From positions 14,291-78,290 of the forward strand of contig CBDCRK010000024.1 of assembly GCA_965220955.1 (NCBI GenBank): a stretch of DNA of 64,000 bases, given 5' to 3'. Below are positions 43,240 to 51,782 of the stretch, one piece after another. Made by a program: the position numbers and the translations under genes. The DNA comes from CBDCRK01 sp965220955. GTDB lineage: Bacteria > Desulfobacterota > Binatia > Bin18 > CBDCRK01. Each line of letters starts with the position of its first letter. Position 1 is the first letter of the stretch. The notes under the pieces were generated by a model. The model saw only the letters and a program-made list of their open reading frames with translations, was not told the origin of the DNA and made no database searches.

Positions 43240-45078
43240 TTAGGAGGCGGCAGCTGTTTCTGGCGTGGCCAGGGCTCCGTCGCCTTGGCCAAAGAGCTTT
43301 ATGATCTCATCAATCTCTGCCCCGTCCAGGACCTCTTTTTCTAGGAGGGCCTCGGCCATCTTATGCAATGCTGCCAGGTCGCGCTTCAACAGCTTTTTGG
43401 CCCCTTCGTACGCCTCCGTAATAATACGATGGATTTCACCGTCGATCTCCATCGCCGTATTCTCTGAGTAGTCCTGCATTTGGGTAAAATCCCGCCCCAG
43501 GAAGATTTGCTCTTCTTTTTTCCCAAAGGTCATAGGGCCAAGCCGCTCACTCATCCCCCACTCGCACACCATCTTGCGGGCTAGCTCGGTAGCCTTCTCA
43601 ATGTCGTTGCCTGCACCGGTAGTCGTATGGCCAAATACCATCTCCTCCGCCGCCCTGCCACCAAATAGGATGGTTAGGTTATTGTGGAGATAGTCCTTGG
43701 AGTAGGTGTGACGATCATCCGTCGGCACCTGCTGAGTAGCGCCCAAGGCCATACCCCGGGGGATGATGGTCACCTTATGCACCGGATCTGCCCCCGGCAG
43801 CAGCCTTGCCACCAGTGCATGACCAGACTCGTGGTAAGCGGTGTTGCGTCGTTCCTCAAGGGTAAGGATGAGACTCTTCCGCTCTGCCCCCATGAGCACC
43901 TTATCCTTGGCAAGCTCGAGGTCGTCTATATCCACTTGCTCTTTGTTTTTGCGTGCGGCTAAAAGTGCAGCCTCATTAACCAGGTTCTCTAAATCCGCGC
44001 CGGCAAACCCAGGGGTGCCTCGGGCTATCTTGGTAACGTCTACCCCTTCCGCCAGGGGAACCTTGCGGGTATGAACCTTGATAATTTCTTCCCGTCCCCG
44101 TATATCCGGCCGGGGTACAACTATTCGCCGATCTAAACGGCCTGGCCGTAAAAGCGCCGGATCAAGTACGTCCGGCCGGTTGGTAGCAGCAATGAGGATG
44201 ACCCCCTCATTTGTCTCAAACCCGTCCATCTCCACCAAAAGCTGGTTGAGCGTCTGCTCCCTTTCGTCGTGACCGCCCCCTAAACCGGCCCCGCGCTGGC
44301 GGCCAACGGCATCAATCTCGTCAATAAAGATAATGCATGGGGCATGCTTTTTGCCCTGAACAAAGAGATCGCGCACGCGTGAGGCACCTACTCCGACGAA
44401 CATCTCGACAAAGTCTGAACCACTAATGGAGAAAAACGGCACTCCAGCCTCACCGGCAATCGCCCGGGCAAGAAGCGTTTTCCCCGTCCCGGGGGCACCC
44501 ACGAGCAAAACTCCCTTAGGAATCCGACCTCCAAGCTTGGTGAACTTCTTGGGATCTTTAAGAAAAGAAATGATTTCTTCAAGTTCCTCTTTGGCCTCTT
44601 CTACCCCGGCCACGTCGCCAAATGTAACCCGGTGCTGGTTTTCCGCGAGCAGTTTGGCACGGCTCTTACCAAATGACATGGCCTTACCCCCGCCAATCTG
44701 CATCTGCCGCATAAAGAAAATCCACACACCGATGAGGAGCAGCATGGGAAACCACTGGACAAGCATGATTATATACCAGGGATCCCCTTGCTCCGGCTTG
44801 GCCGCAATCCTCACTCCTCTCTCCCGCAGGATACGCACAAGGTCTGGATCACTTGGGGCATAGGTTCTGAATCCCTCCCCAGTACGGAGCTTCCAGCGGA
44901 TATCCTGGCCCTGGATAATGGCTTCATCTACCTCCCCCTGCTCCACCCTCTCCATAAAATCGCTAAAGACCATATCCGGGTCTCTGGCTTGCTGCCGGTT
45001 AAAGAGGTTAAACAACAGCAGGAACATGAGTCCCAAAACCAACCACGAAGCAAGACTACGCGAGATATTCACTCCCAT
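43240..45078 (-). CDS. ftsH: ATP-dependent zinc metalloprotease FtsH
   Basis: A 612-residue membrane AAA protease that degrades membrane and regulatory proteins. Two N-terminal membrane segments (SLASWLVLGLMFLLLFNLF and WYIIMLVQWFPMLLLIGVWI) flank a small periplasmic domain. The ATPase has VLLVGAPGTGKTLLARAIAG, IIFIDEIDAVGRQRG, the pore loop FVEMFVGVGASRVRDLF and RPGRLDRRIVVPRPD. The protease site is TAYHESGHALVARLL. Length is normal. It follows tilS with 25 bases between, a widely conserved pairing. Confidence 0.98.
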   Translation of the reverse strand: MGVNISRSLASWLVLGLMFLLLFNLFNRQQARDPDMVFSDFMERVEQGEVDEAIIQGQDIRWKLRTGEGFRTYAPSDPDLVRILRERGVRIAAKPEQGDPWYIIMLVQWFPMLLLIGVWIFFMRQMQIGGGKAMSFGKSRAKLLAENQHRVTFGDVAGVEEAKEELEEIISFLKDPKKFTKLGGRIPKGVLLVGAPGTGKTLLARAIAGEAGVPFFSISGSDFVEMFVGVGASRVRDLFVQGKKHAPCIIFIDEIDAVGRQRGAGLGGGHDEREQTLNQLLVEMDGFETNEGVILIAATNRPDVLDPALLRPGRLDRRIVVPRPDIRGREEIIKVHTRKVPLAEGVDVTKIARGTPGFAGADLENLVNEAALLAARKNKEQVDIDDLELAKDKVLMGAERKSLILTLEERRNTAYHESGHALVARLLPGADPVHKVTIIPRGMALGATQQVPTDDRHTYSKDYLHNNLTILFGGRAAEEMVFGHTTTGAGNDIEKATELARKMVCEWGMSERLGPMTFGKKEEQIFLGRDFTQMQDYSENTAMEIDGEIHRIITEAYEGAKKLLKRDLAALHKMAEALLEKEVLDGAEIDEIIKLFGQGDGALATPETAAAS

Positions 45079-45103
45079 TCCCTTCCTGAAAACCTTCTTT
45101 AAT

Positions 45104-46534
45104 CTAGCACAGTTCTCTTTTTCCCGGCAATGGCTTTACTATAACCGTGCATACTTTCTTTGTCTGCGGCGTGACCTCCCCCCACTTACCCCGCACGTAC
45201 CCAGGTACCCACACCACCTCTTCCCCTGCCACCACCAGAGGGAGGGTGTGACGCTGTGCCGGGGATACCTTAGCATCGATAAAGACGTTTTTAACCTTCT
45301 TGTGTCCTGTCATTCCGCGCGGGCAAACCCGATCTCCGGGCTGAAAGTTGCGCACAGTGATCCCTCCATCCAGAACTCCAACATCAAACAGTGTCTGCCA
45401 TCCCTGAGCAGTACCAGATTGCTGTGACTGCCCCTCCCACCAGAAAACGGGCACACTAAGACTAATATGCCAACCTGTTTCTGAGAGAACAAGCTCCTCC
45501 CCAGGAAAGAGAGTGTAAACGTAAGGCACAGGAACTCTTGTTATTTGTTTCTCTCTCCGCAGAATATCGTACTCTCGCACTACCCGAAGCCCATAGGGAA
45601 GGTCAAGCCTACCGGTGGTCGGCCCCTGGTTCATCAAATCAAGCACCCGGGCCACGTGCGCAAAGCTAATCTCCCCTACTCGTCCCATATGCTCTAGCAA
45701 CCACATTCTCACAACCCGCATTCTAAGGCCATCAGGCTCGATCTGCAAACGGGGGATAGAAAGAGCACCAGAGGGTTCCTGCACCCGGGTCAGGCACTCT
45801 TGTGCCACTTTTACCAACAGGACCTCTTCTTCCCGCATCAGGTCTGCTAGGTGGGCTAGATGTTGCCGCACCTGCGGCGAGAACTCCCGCTCTAGTAAGG
45901 GAAGCAGTAGGTGGCGAATGCGGTTGCGGGTGTAGATAGTATTCGCGTTGGTGGAGTCCGTGGCAAAAGGAAGATTTTGTTCGACGAGGTAAGCAAACAC
46001 CTCTGTGCGGGAGCAGGCAAGGAGCGGACGGATGAGCCATCCCTCACGCACCGGGGAAATCCCTCCAAGACCGTTCCTGCCGCTGCCACGCAGCAGGCGA
46101 AAGAGCACGGTCTCAGCCTGATCATCCTGGGTATGTCCTAGAGCCATGTAATCAAGGCCATACGCTTCTTTTACCTCGGCAAAAAATCGGTATCGTTCCT
46201 CTCTAGCCCATGCCTCTATCCCACTCTTTCTGCCGCCCGGGGCAAGCTCGCGAACAACACACGGCAGATCCCAACGTTGACATAGTTCCTTCACCATTTC
46301 CCGCTCTTGTACGGCCTCTTGGCGCAGCCCATGGTCCACGTGGGCAACCACCAGGGTTAGGTCCCACTGAGGCTGTAGCTCTCTAAGGGCTGCCAGCAAG
46401 GCCACTGAGTCCGGTCCTCCAGAAACCGCCACACCAACCCGTGTTCCCTGTTCAAGCAGCTGATAGCGATGTATGGTACGCTCGATGGTCTGGCAAAACT
46501 TCCTCGTATTTGTCACCTGTAAGTGTTGAACCAT
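45104..46534 (-). CDS. tilS: tRNA(Ile)-lysidine synthetase
   Basis: A 476-residue N-type ATP pyrophosphatase that converts C34 of tRNA-Ile(CAU) to lysidine. The PP-loop VGVAVSGGPDSVALLAALRE, VVAHVDHGLRQEA, the GHTQDDQAETVLFRLLRGSG block and the TilS substrate/C-terminal domains (GGITVRNFQPGDRVCPRGM with KKVKNVFIDAKVSPAQR) are all present. Full length. It is the first gene of the tilS-ftsH-cdaA-cdaR-glmM-nnr-tsaE minus-strand series, with the divergent exported-protein gene 83 bases away. Confidence 0.96.
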   Translation of the reverse strand: MVQHLQVTNTRKFCQTIERTIHRYQLLEQGTRVGVAVSGGPDSVALLAALRELQPQWDLTLVVAHVDHGLRQEAVQEREMVKELCQRWDLPCVVRELAPGGRKSGIEAWAREERYRFFAEVKEAYGLDYMALGHTQDDQAETVLFRLLRGSGRNGLGGISPVREGWLIRPLLACSRTEVFAYLVEQNLPFATDSTNANTIYTRNRIRHLLLPLLEREFSPQVRQHLAHLADLMREEEVLLVKVAQECLTRVQEPSGALSIPRLQIEPDGLRMRVVRMWLLEHMGRVGEISFAHVARVLDLMNQGPTTGRLDLPYGLRVVREYDILRREKQITRVPVPYVYTLFPGEELVLSETGWHISLSVPVFWWEGQSQQSGTAQGWQTLFDVGVLDGGITVRNFQPGDRVCPRGMTGHKKVKNVFIDAKVSPAQRHTLPLVVAGEEVVWVPGYVRGKWGEVTPQTKKVCTVIVKPLPGKRELC

Positions 46535-46582
46535 TGGCGACCCTTAATCCCTTATTCTTTTTTGATATCGAGCAATGCCCTT

Positions 46583-46604
46583 GTCAAGCCAGCCCAGGCT
46601 TGAC
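46583..46604. promoter_or_regulatory. 8-bp inverted repeat between divergent genes
   Basis: GTCAAGCC-AGCCCA-GGCTTGAC lies 13 bases before the ATG of the exported protein and 48 bases upstream of tilS. It could be an operator or a small hairpin in the leader. No good -10 element was found with it. Confidence 0.5.
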
Positions 46605-46617
46605 ATGATAGTTAAAT

Positions 46618-47280
46618 ATGACAATGAGGTCGCTTTGGGCCTGGGCATTCACCCTATTTTTGCTTGTGGGGTCCGTGCCGTGTGTAGCGGACGAGGAGCA
46701 ACCCTGGAGTAGTTCTCCTCCCAAAGAATTGCTTAACCTCTTGGAGCAGATTCATCAACAGTACGGAGCCAACGCCGTAACCCTAGTCAGTTGGCTCCTC
46801 GATGCCACCGTCCATAACGGCTCCATTCTTACCGCCTCTATTAAAGTCAACGGACTACAGGAGCATGCCGACCAGAAGTTTCTGGTGTTCCGCTTGGAAA
46901 CCGGCATGATCTTTAATTCCCTGGCGCTCGATCAGACCGGAAGGCTTGACGCCCTATGGAAACAAATCATTGCCCAAGCCTTCACTCACCTTAACACCCT
47001 TACCATACCGGCAGACGGAGTGATGATTAACCTTCTATATAACTACAAACCATACCAAGATACCGAGGAGCTGAGGCGCACTCTTGACGATGTTGGCACC
47101 AGCGAGGAAGCCAAATTCTACTTTCCGTCCGAGGCGTTGCGGGCCTACCTGAGCAAAGCCCTCAGCGCCCAAGAACTGATCAATCGCTCCACCGTTACCG
47201 TTGACAGCACCCCGGTACCCTTGTTTCTCTCCACCACCGCTACCAACGGACGGGGAAATCTCACTACCCCAGACTCCTAA
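46618..47280 (+). CDS. exported protein of unknown family
   Basis: A 220-residue protein with a clear signal peptide (RSLWAWAFTLFLLVGSVPCV then ADEEQ). The Cys before the cleavage zone does not fit a lipobox. The mature part is mostly polar with two helical stretches (PPKELLNLLEQIHQQYGANA; LDALWKQIIAQAFTHLNTL) and a Thr/Ser-rich end. I do not recognise a domain. ATG 46618 or the ATG six bases later could start it; no strong ribosome site is seen. It stands alone, divergent from tilS. Its 3' end touches a VOC pseudogene on the other strand. Confidence 0.65.
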   Translation: MTMRSLWAWAFTLFLLVGSVPCVADEEQPWSSSPPKELLNLLEQIHQQYGANAVTLVSWLLDATVHNGSILTASIKVNGLQEHADQKFLVFRLETGMIFNSLALDQTGRLDALWKQIIAQAFTHLNTLTIPADGVMINLLYNYKPYQDTEELRRTLDDVGTSEEAKFYFPSEALRAYLSKALSAQELINRSTVTVDSTPVPLFLSTTATNGRGNLTTPDS

Positions 47281-47700
47281 GTGCCAAGGGCGCTTATACA
47301 GGCTAAGAGCTGGCGGGGCGGATATTGGCGTTGTCCCATCTGTTGCACCGACACCTCGAAGCGCTCCTGCATCTGGACGTCGTCCTCAGTGCCTACATCT
47401 TGGGCAAGACAGGCATACTTCAGCTGCATGCTGTTGGGATCTTTAAAGTAGATGGATTGAGCCCAGCCGTGGTCTACAACGTCCATGACCTCTATCTTCT
47501 TAGCTAGCAGCTCCTAACGTTTCTCTTCCAGCGCCCCCCTCGGTACCGGCTTCAAAAGCAAAATGATAAAACGCGCTGGGCACTCCCAAACCCCGGTTAA
47601 TACCCGCATCGTACTCTTCCGGAACCCCCGGCACCCCACGAGCCTCCATAAAGGCTATGAGCTGGTCACGCCCGGTATCAAAATGAAGGAAGCCTAGGTG
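47277..47700 (-). pseudogene. VOC (glyoxalase-like) family pseudogene
   Basis: Minus-strand pieces fit one VOC protein: HLGFLHFDTGRDQLIAFMEA, then GLGVPSAFYHFAFEAGTE, a frame change near 47540, ALEEKR, a TAG, then ELLAKKIEVMDVVDHGWAQS and IYFKDPNSMQLKYACL. The last piece is the usual metal-ligand end (SIYFKDPNGxxLE), though the expected Glu is Lys here. At least one frameshift and one stop, and no N-terminal start, show it is dead. Confidence 0.75.
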
Positions 47701-47710
47701 GGGTAGAATC

Positions 47711-47784
47711 TGGCGGCGCCCGGACTCGAACCGGGGACCTAGGGATTATGAGACCCTCGCTCTAACCTACTGAGCTACGCCGCC
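47711..47784 (-). tRNA. tRNA-Met (anticodon CAT)
   Basis: A 74-base cloverleaf: acceptor GGCGGCG pairs with CGCCGCC, then discriminator A; D arm GCTC/GAGC; anticodon loop CTCATAA; T arm CCCGG-TTCGAGT-CCGGG. CCA is not encoded. The G1:C72 pair excludes the initiator. Elongator Met is most likely, but the CAT anticodon also fits the tRNA-Ile modified by TilS. The anticodon stem has one T-T mismatch at its base. A truncated integrase starts 11 bases away. Confidence 0.93.
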
Positions 47785-47795
47785 ATACAAAGAAA

Positions 47796-48215
47796 TCAAT
47801 TACTTAGGTTAGGTTGCTCCTCCTGAAGAGGAGTGACTGTCATTGTTTTTGTCATTGTTTGCGATGACAACTGCTGGTCGAGCTTACAAGCGGCTTCTTT
47901 TAGGTCTCCCTCGCTCACGATGTGGTAACGGTCAAAGACAGCACGGGTCTTATGCCCAGCTATTTGCATTGCCACCCTCTCAGGGATACCCGCTCTCAAC
48001 ATGTTCCTTACTGCTGTGCGCCTGAAGTCATGAGAAATTTTATCAGGAGTCCTCGCTTCCCGACAAGCCCGGTGCCACGCCTTGTAGAAGGACCGCATCC
48101 TCTCCCCTCGCTTATGAAATACCCAAGGACAGTCAGAATAGTGGGCAAGATGTTCCTGCCATTGTTGATCTAAGACCTCCCTTAGTATCTTTTGAAATAC
48201 TATTGGAAAAACACT
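47796..48215 (-). pseudogene. tyrosine recombinase (integrase), 5' truncated
   Basis: The frame holds the C-terminal catalytic part of a phage-type integrase: WVFHKRGERMRSFYKAWHRA, HDFRRTAVRNMLRAGI (H-x-x-R box), AMQIAGHKT and the tyrosine in VFDRYHIVSEGD. The first catalytic Arg region and the DNA-binding domain are missing. The frame is open to 48215 with no start codon except an internal ATG at 48098. It lies directly beside tRNA-Met, a usual integration site, and marks a past insertion there. Confidence 0.85.
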
Positions 48216-48432
48216 AGGTTATCAGCTTAGCTCAAATGACAATGAAATCCATCTTGAGTGAGAGACAAGCACAATTCTACGATCTCTTCACAGGACTATA
48301 TATTAAATTTTTCGAGAATCTACGAGAGAGGTTAAATTAGCAACTTAGGAGCTGTGATAGATTTTTGCATGAATGTGGACCAACCCCCAAGATTGTCTTT
48401 TTTTCACGTTTGCTATCGCAACCCTAGAATCC

Positions 48433-48462
48433 TTGCCATTCGAGACCGGCGGGCGATATAAT
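48433..48462 (+). promoter_or_regulatory. sigma-70 promoter of the CmcJ/NvfI-type gene
   Basis: TTGCCA at 48433-48438, 18 bases, then a perfect TATAAT at 48457-48462. It lies 30 bases before the ATG at 48492, which has AAGGAGG as ribosome site. The rest of 48218-48432 has no recognisable gene. Confidence 0.7.
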
Positions 48463-48491
48463 CCAGGGTCGTAACTTGGAAGGAGGAAAGA

Positions 48492-49493
48492 ATGACTAAA
48501 GTCGCAGCACCGGCGACCGGCAGCGAAGGCAGTTCGGGGCGGCTCAACTACCTCGATCCGTCTGTTCGAAGTTCGCTCTACCGAAACGGCAAGGTATTCA
48601 CCCGACGCGATCCTGACGGCAGCGACGCCGGCACCGAGGGAGTCGTCCTCCAGGAGCGGCAGATGACGGTCCACAATGCCCGACTCTTGGAGGGGAAGGA
48701 ACGTCGAAGGGTCGATAAAAATGGGTTTGAGTTGCTTACCCAACCCCTGCACCGTCCGGATCTCAACTTTTTCGATCACCAAGAAGTCCTTCAGGACTAC
48801 TACCGCGGATGCGCCCAGGTAGTCCAAGAGGCGACCGGCGCCCCCTACGTCGTCGCCTTCGACCACAACGTCCGGTCGGCGGCCGGAAAACAAAGCAAGC
48901 AGCGCATTCACGAGGGGCAGCAGGTGCAAGGCCCGGCCCATCTCGCGCATGGAGACTACACCCTCAGGAGCGCTCCAGAGCGGTTACAACGCTTGGCAAA
49001 ACCACCTAGCGGCAACGACACGCTACGCTTGATGATCGACCGAAGGCAATCTCTCCTCGAGCCCGAGAAGGTGTATTGGGCACTCAACGAAGGCGGACGC
49101 TTCGCAATTATCAATGTGTGGCGCAACATCGCCGAGGAGCCGGTCGCGACCCATCCCCTCGCGTTGTGCGACGCGCAGAGCGTGAATCCCGAAGACCTCG
49201 TGGTATTCGAGATTCACTATCAGGACCGAGTGGGCGAGAACTACTTTGCCAAGCACTCGTGGCGACACCAGTGGTACTACTACCCGGCGATGACCCGCGA
49301 GGAGGCCCTACTGATCAAGCAGTGGGACTCGGCCGGGCCCTTCGCCCACTCAGCGGGGCTCCGGCCCGATAGCGATGACGCGCAAGCGCCTTGTACTTTC
49401 AGCTTTCACAGCGCCTTCGAGGATCCGTCTACACCCCCCGATGCGCCCGAGCGATGGAGTATCGAGGTCCGGTGTGTTGTCATGTTCGAATGA
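48492..49493 (+). CDS. CmcJ/NvfI (AsaB-like) oxidoreductase family protein
   Basis: A 333-residue protein with a strong ribosome site and promoter. The central and C-terminal motifs fit the CmcJ/NvfI/AsaB oxidoreductase family: VVAFDHNVRSAAGK, LNEGGRFAIINVWRNI, HPLALCDAQSV, VVFEIHYQDRVGENYFAKHS and HQWYYYPAMTREEALLIKQWDS in two pieces. Members act as oxygenases or desaturases in secondary metabolism, often with iron and 2-oxoglutarate-like chemistry. By eye it is richer in G and C than the core cluster to its left, suggesting transfer. Substrate unknown. It may form a small pathway with the nearby thiolase-like/DUF35 pair. Confidence 0.85.
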   Translation: MTKVAAPATGSEGSSGRLNYLDPSVRSSLYRNGKVFTRRDPDGSDAGTEGVVLQERQMTVHNARLLEGKERRRVDKNGFELLTQPLHRPDLNFFDHQEVLQDYYRGCAQVVQEATGAPYVVAFDHNVRSAAGKQSKQRIHEGQQVQGPAHLAHGDYTLRSAPERLQRLAKPPSGNDTLRLMIDRRQSLLEPEKVYWALNEGGRFAIINVWRNIAEEPVATHPLALCDAQSVNPEDLVVFEIHYQDRVGENYFAKHSWRHQWYYYPAMTREEALLIKQWDSAGPFAHSAGLRPDSDDAQAPCTFSFHSAFEDPSTPPDAPERWSIEVRCVVMFE

Positions 49494-49515
49494 GATCCCG
49501 GCGGAGGTGTTGGCG

Positions 49516-49552
49516 CGACCTTCGCGGTTCAAATCCGCTCGTCGGCTCCGGC
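49516..49552 (+). other. tRNA-like 3' half remnant
   Basis: The stretch has a T-arm-like CGCGG-TTCAAAT-CCGC followed by a possible acceptor strand GTCGGCTCC. No matching 5' half lies upstream. It may be a leftover from an integration at another tRNA gene. The rest of 49494-49800 shows no gene. Confidence 0.35.
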
Positions 49553-49800
49553 GTTTTCGGGTCAAATCGAATAACCGGGGGAAAAGGAGAGCGTCAAAAA
49601 GTCGGGGAGGTGGGTGACGATATGGGCTTGAAACCCCATAAAACTCCTCCGTCCTCCAGACCGAAGCTATAAGCGACACCCCCGGGTTCTTGATGCTCTC
49701 CATTATCAATTTATTACACCCCGTTTTTTGTTCCACTGCTGACCGACATCCCTGGATTTCTGCTCAGGTATCGGTTCGGATCGTGCGTTGGTGGCTAGAG

Positions 49801-49999
49801 CTACTGTTGAGCCCGCAGGTAATCCGCAGCCATCTCAGAGGTCAGCACTTCCACTAACAAGCCGATTCTCCACCCAAACTGCAATCACGTCGAATGGGCC
49901 GTTATTACGACGGGCGCTTGTCCATCCCACCTCGGTGGCAATAGCACGGACATCTTCCTCGTTGAGTGATACGGACAAGGCGACATGAACAGGTCTCAC
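49801..49999 (-). pseudogene. small VOC-like gene with frameshift
   Basis: A GTG at 49999 overlaps the DUF35 stop (GTGA) and opens VHVALSVSLNEEDVRAIATE, VGWTSARRNNGPFDVIAVWV and ENR. One base later in frame, the strand continues LLVEVLTSEMAADYLRAQ to a TAG at 49801. The two halves make sense as one small protein resembling the end of a VOC domain, joined across a one-base shift near 49865. Either a pseudogene or a sequence error. Confidence 0.45.
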
Positions 50000-50514
50000 T
50001 CCTGAGGATAGCGCCAGGGATTGGCTGGCTGCTCCGCCTCCTCGTCGATCATCCAGTGCGGCAGCGCGAACCCGTCGCTCACCTCTTTGAAGATCATACG
50101 CACGCGCGTGCCAATACCAACCTTCTTGATCAGCTCCGGCGGTGCGAACTCGCCCTCGGCGTTCAACAGATTGCCAGCAACGCGCAGGGCTTCGTGCTCG
50201 CTCGGCTCCCCTTTCTGGGTGTCGAGGTCGACCAGCAAGATCATGTACGGCACATGCTCGCGGAACGCGGGCTGGATGGCGTGGTGGACCTCCACGTAGG
50301 AGTGGACAGTTCCCTTCCCTTCCACGCTCACCCACTCATACTCCCGATCTCGGGTCCAAGGACAGGCGGTGGTTGGGGGATAGCGCAGCAGCCCTGATTG
50401 CTTCCCCTTTTGAAGACGGAAGTCGTCCTGGGCGCAGTAGTTAAAGAATGCCAGGTTTTCCTTGTCAACATCCTCGATGGTCAATGTCATGCCAAGATAT
50501 TCGCCTCGTAGCAT
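49996..50514 (-). CDS. DUF35 OB-fold acyl-CoA-associated protein
   Basis: A 172-residue OB-fold protein. ATG 50514 has GGGAGG upstream; the open frame begins earlier inside the thiolase gene. Family features are the early NLAFFNYCAQDDFRLQ, TACPWTRDREYEWVSVEGKG and the OB core VHSYVEVHHAIQPAFREHVP and PYMILLVDLD with VGIGTRVRMIFKEV. The N-terminal zinc ribbon is degenerate: only isolated Cys residues remain where CxxC pairs are usual. DUF35 proteins partner thiolase-fold enzymes; in steroid breakdown such a pair (Ltp2 with ChsH2) is an aldolase. It lies 14 bases after the thiolase-like gene, supporting a complex. Confidence 0.87.
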   Translation of the reverse strand: MLRGEYLGMTLTIEDVDKENLAFFNYCAQDDFRLQKGKQSGLLRYPPTTACPWTRDREYEWVSVEGKGTVHSYVEVHHAIQPAFREHVPYMILLVDLDTQKGEPSEHEALRVAGNLLNAEGEFAPPELIKKVGIGTRVRMIFKEVSDGFALPHWMIDEEAEQPANPWRYPQE

Positions 50515-50528
50515 CTGTCTTTCCTCCC

Positions 50529-51782
50529 TTACCCGCGCTGCATAACCATGGCGGAACCGGTGCCGGGCATCGCCCAGCCCAGATTCGCACTCAGCTCGGC
50601 ATTCTTCACCTGGCGGCATCCACCTTCGCTGTAGTCATAGGTGTGCTGGCGCTTGCCGTTGGGTCCGATAGGACAGGAATCGTCAACGTTGCCGCGCAGC
50701 TGGCGAACGTTCTCGATGACCATATTCATGCCGTGGGTGTAGCCCTCGCAGAGATGGCCACCCGAGGTATTGTTCGGACGAACTCCGCCGAGCTCGATGA
50801 TGCCACTCGATACGTACTGGCCACCCTCACCCTTCTTGCAGAAACCGTAGTCCTCAAGCTGCAGCATGGTGGTGAAGGTGAACGCATCGTAGGAGCCGGT
50901 AAGGTCTATCTCCTCCGGGCCCACTCCGGCGTTCGGCCATAGGATATCTTTGGCGTAGTAGCCCGCGACCGTCGATATCGGTCCGTGCTGATAGTGCATG
51001 TCGATCCGCGGCTTGCAGCAGCGCCCCACCACGGAGCGGATCTGCACCAATGGCTGCTTGAGATCCTTGGCATGCTCGGCACGGGTCACAATGAGGCAGG
51101 TCGCATTATCCGTCTCCACGCAGCAGTCGAGCAGATGCAGAGGCTTGCAGATAATACGCGAGTTGATGACGTCCTCGACCGTGTAGCGGGTCTTGTAGAA
51201 GGCCTTTGGATTATTAGACGCGTGCTTGCTATGCGCCACCTTGACATGCGCCACCTGTTCTGGGGTCGTGCCGTAATCGTACATGTGGCGCAGGAAGGTC
51301 GGGGCGAACATCTGGCCGGCGCTCTGCCAGCCGTACGCCCGCATGTGCACTTGGTCGCCAATGATCGGAGCGGCGGAGCGGGCTCCGGTGCCACCAATAC
51401 GCACCTGCGTGTAGCCGTTCATGGCACGGAAGATTGCGACCGTCTTACACATGCCGGCCTCGATCACCCCCATGGCGATACCAATGAGCGCCTCGCTGCT
51501 GGAGCCGCCGCCATGCACGTCCATGTAGAAGTTCAGCCGGATCCCGAGATCGCCGGCCACGAACGTCGAAAAGGTGGAGTCGTTCCCGGAGTAAGAAAGC
51601 ATGCCGTCGATGTCCGACGCTTCGAGACCCGCATCATCGAGGGCATTATTGATCGCCCAGGTAGCAAGGTTTCGGGTGGATTCTTGGGACCCGCGCCGGT
51701 AGGTCGTCTCCCCCACTCCCACGATTGCGTATTTGTTCCGCAAGTACTTCGGGATGGTGGCGTCTATGTCACTTTGAGTCAT
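50529..51782 (-). CDS. thiolase-fold protein, SCP2/Ltp2 type without active-site Cys
   Basis: A 417-residue thiolase-like protein. It starts IPKYLRNKYAIVGVGETTYR. At the place of the nucleophilic Cys the sequence reads VHGGGSSSEALIGIAMGVIE, so the Cys is replaced by Ser. The C-terminal His region is NTSGGHLCEGYTHGMNMVIE. True thiolases need the Cys, so this is more like the non-thiolytic SCP2-type enzymes such as the aldolase Ltp2, which pair with DUF35 proteins as here. A retro-aldol or related C-C bond reaction on an acyl-CoA is inferred. It is cotranscribed with the DUF35 gene. Confidence 0.88.
   Translation of the reverse strand: MTQSDIDATIPKYLRNKYAIVGVGETTYRRGSQESTRNLATWAINNALDDAGLEASDIDGMLSYSGNDSTFSTFVAGDLGIRLNFYMDVHGGGSSSEALIGIAMGVIEAGMCKTVAIFRAMNGYTQVRIGGTGARSAAPIIGDQVHMRAYGWQSAGQMFAPTFLRHMYDYGTTPEQVAHVKVAHSKHASNNPKAFYKTRYTVEDVINSRIICKPLHLLDCCVETDNATCLIVTRAEHAKDLKQPLVQIRSVVGRCCKPRIDMHYQHGPISTVAGYYAKDILWPNAGVGPEEIDLTGSYDAFTFTTMLQLEDYGFCKKGEGGQYVSSGIIELGGVRPNNTSGGHLCEGYTHGMNMVIENVRQLRGNVDDSCPIGPNGKRQHTYDYSEGGCRQVKNAELSANLGWAMPGTGSAMVMQRG

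Noticed and set aside
48345..48950. 201-codon minus frame opposite the CmcJ/NvfI gene
   Set aside because: The plus-strand gene has promoter, ribosome site and family motifs; the minus frame has none.
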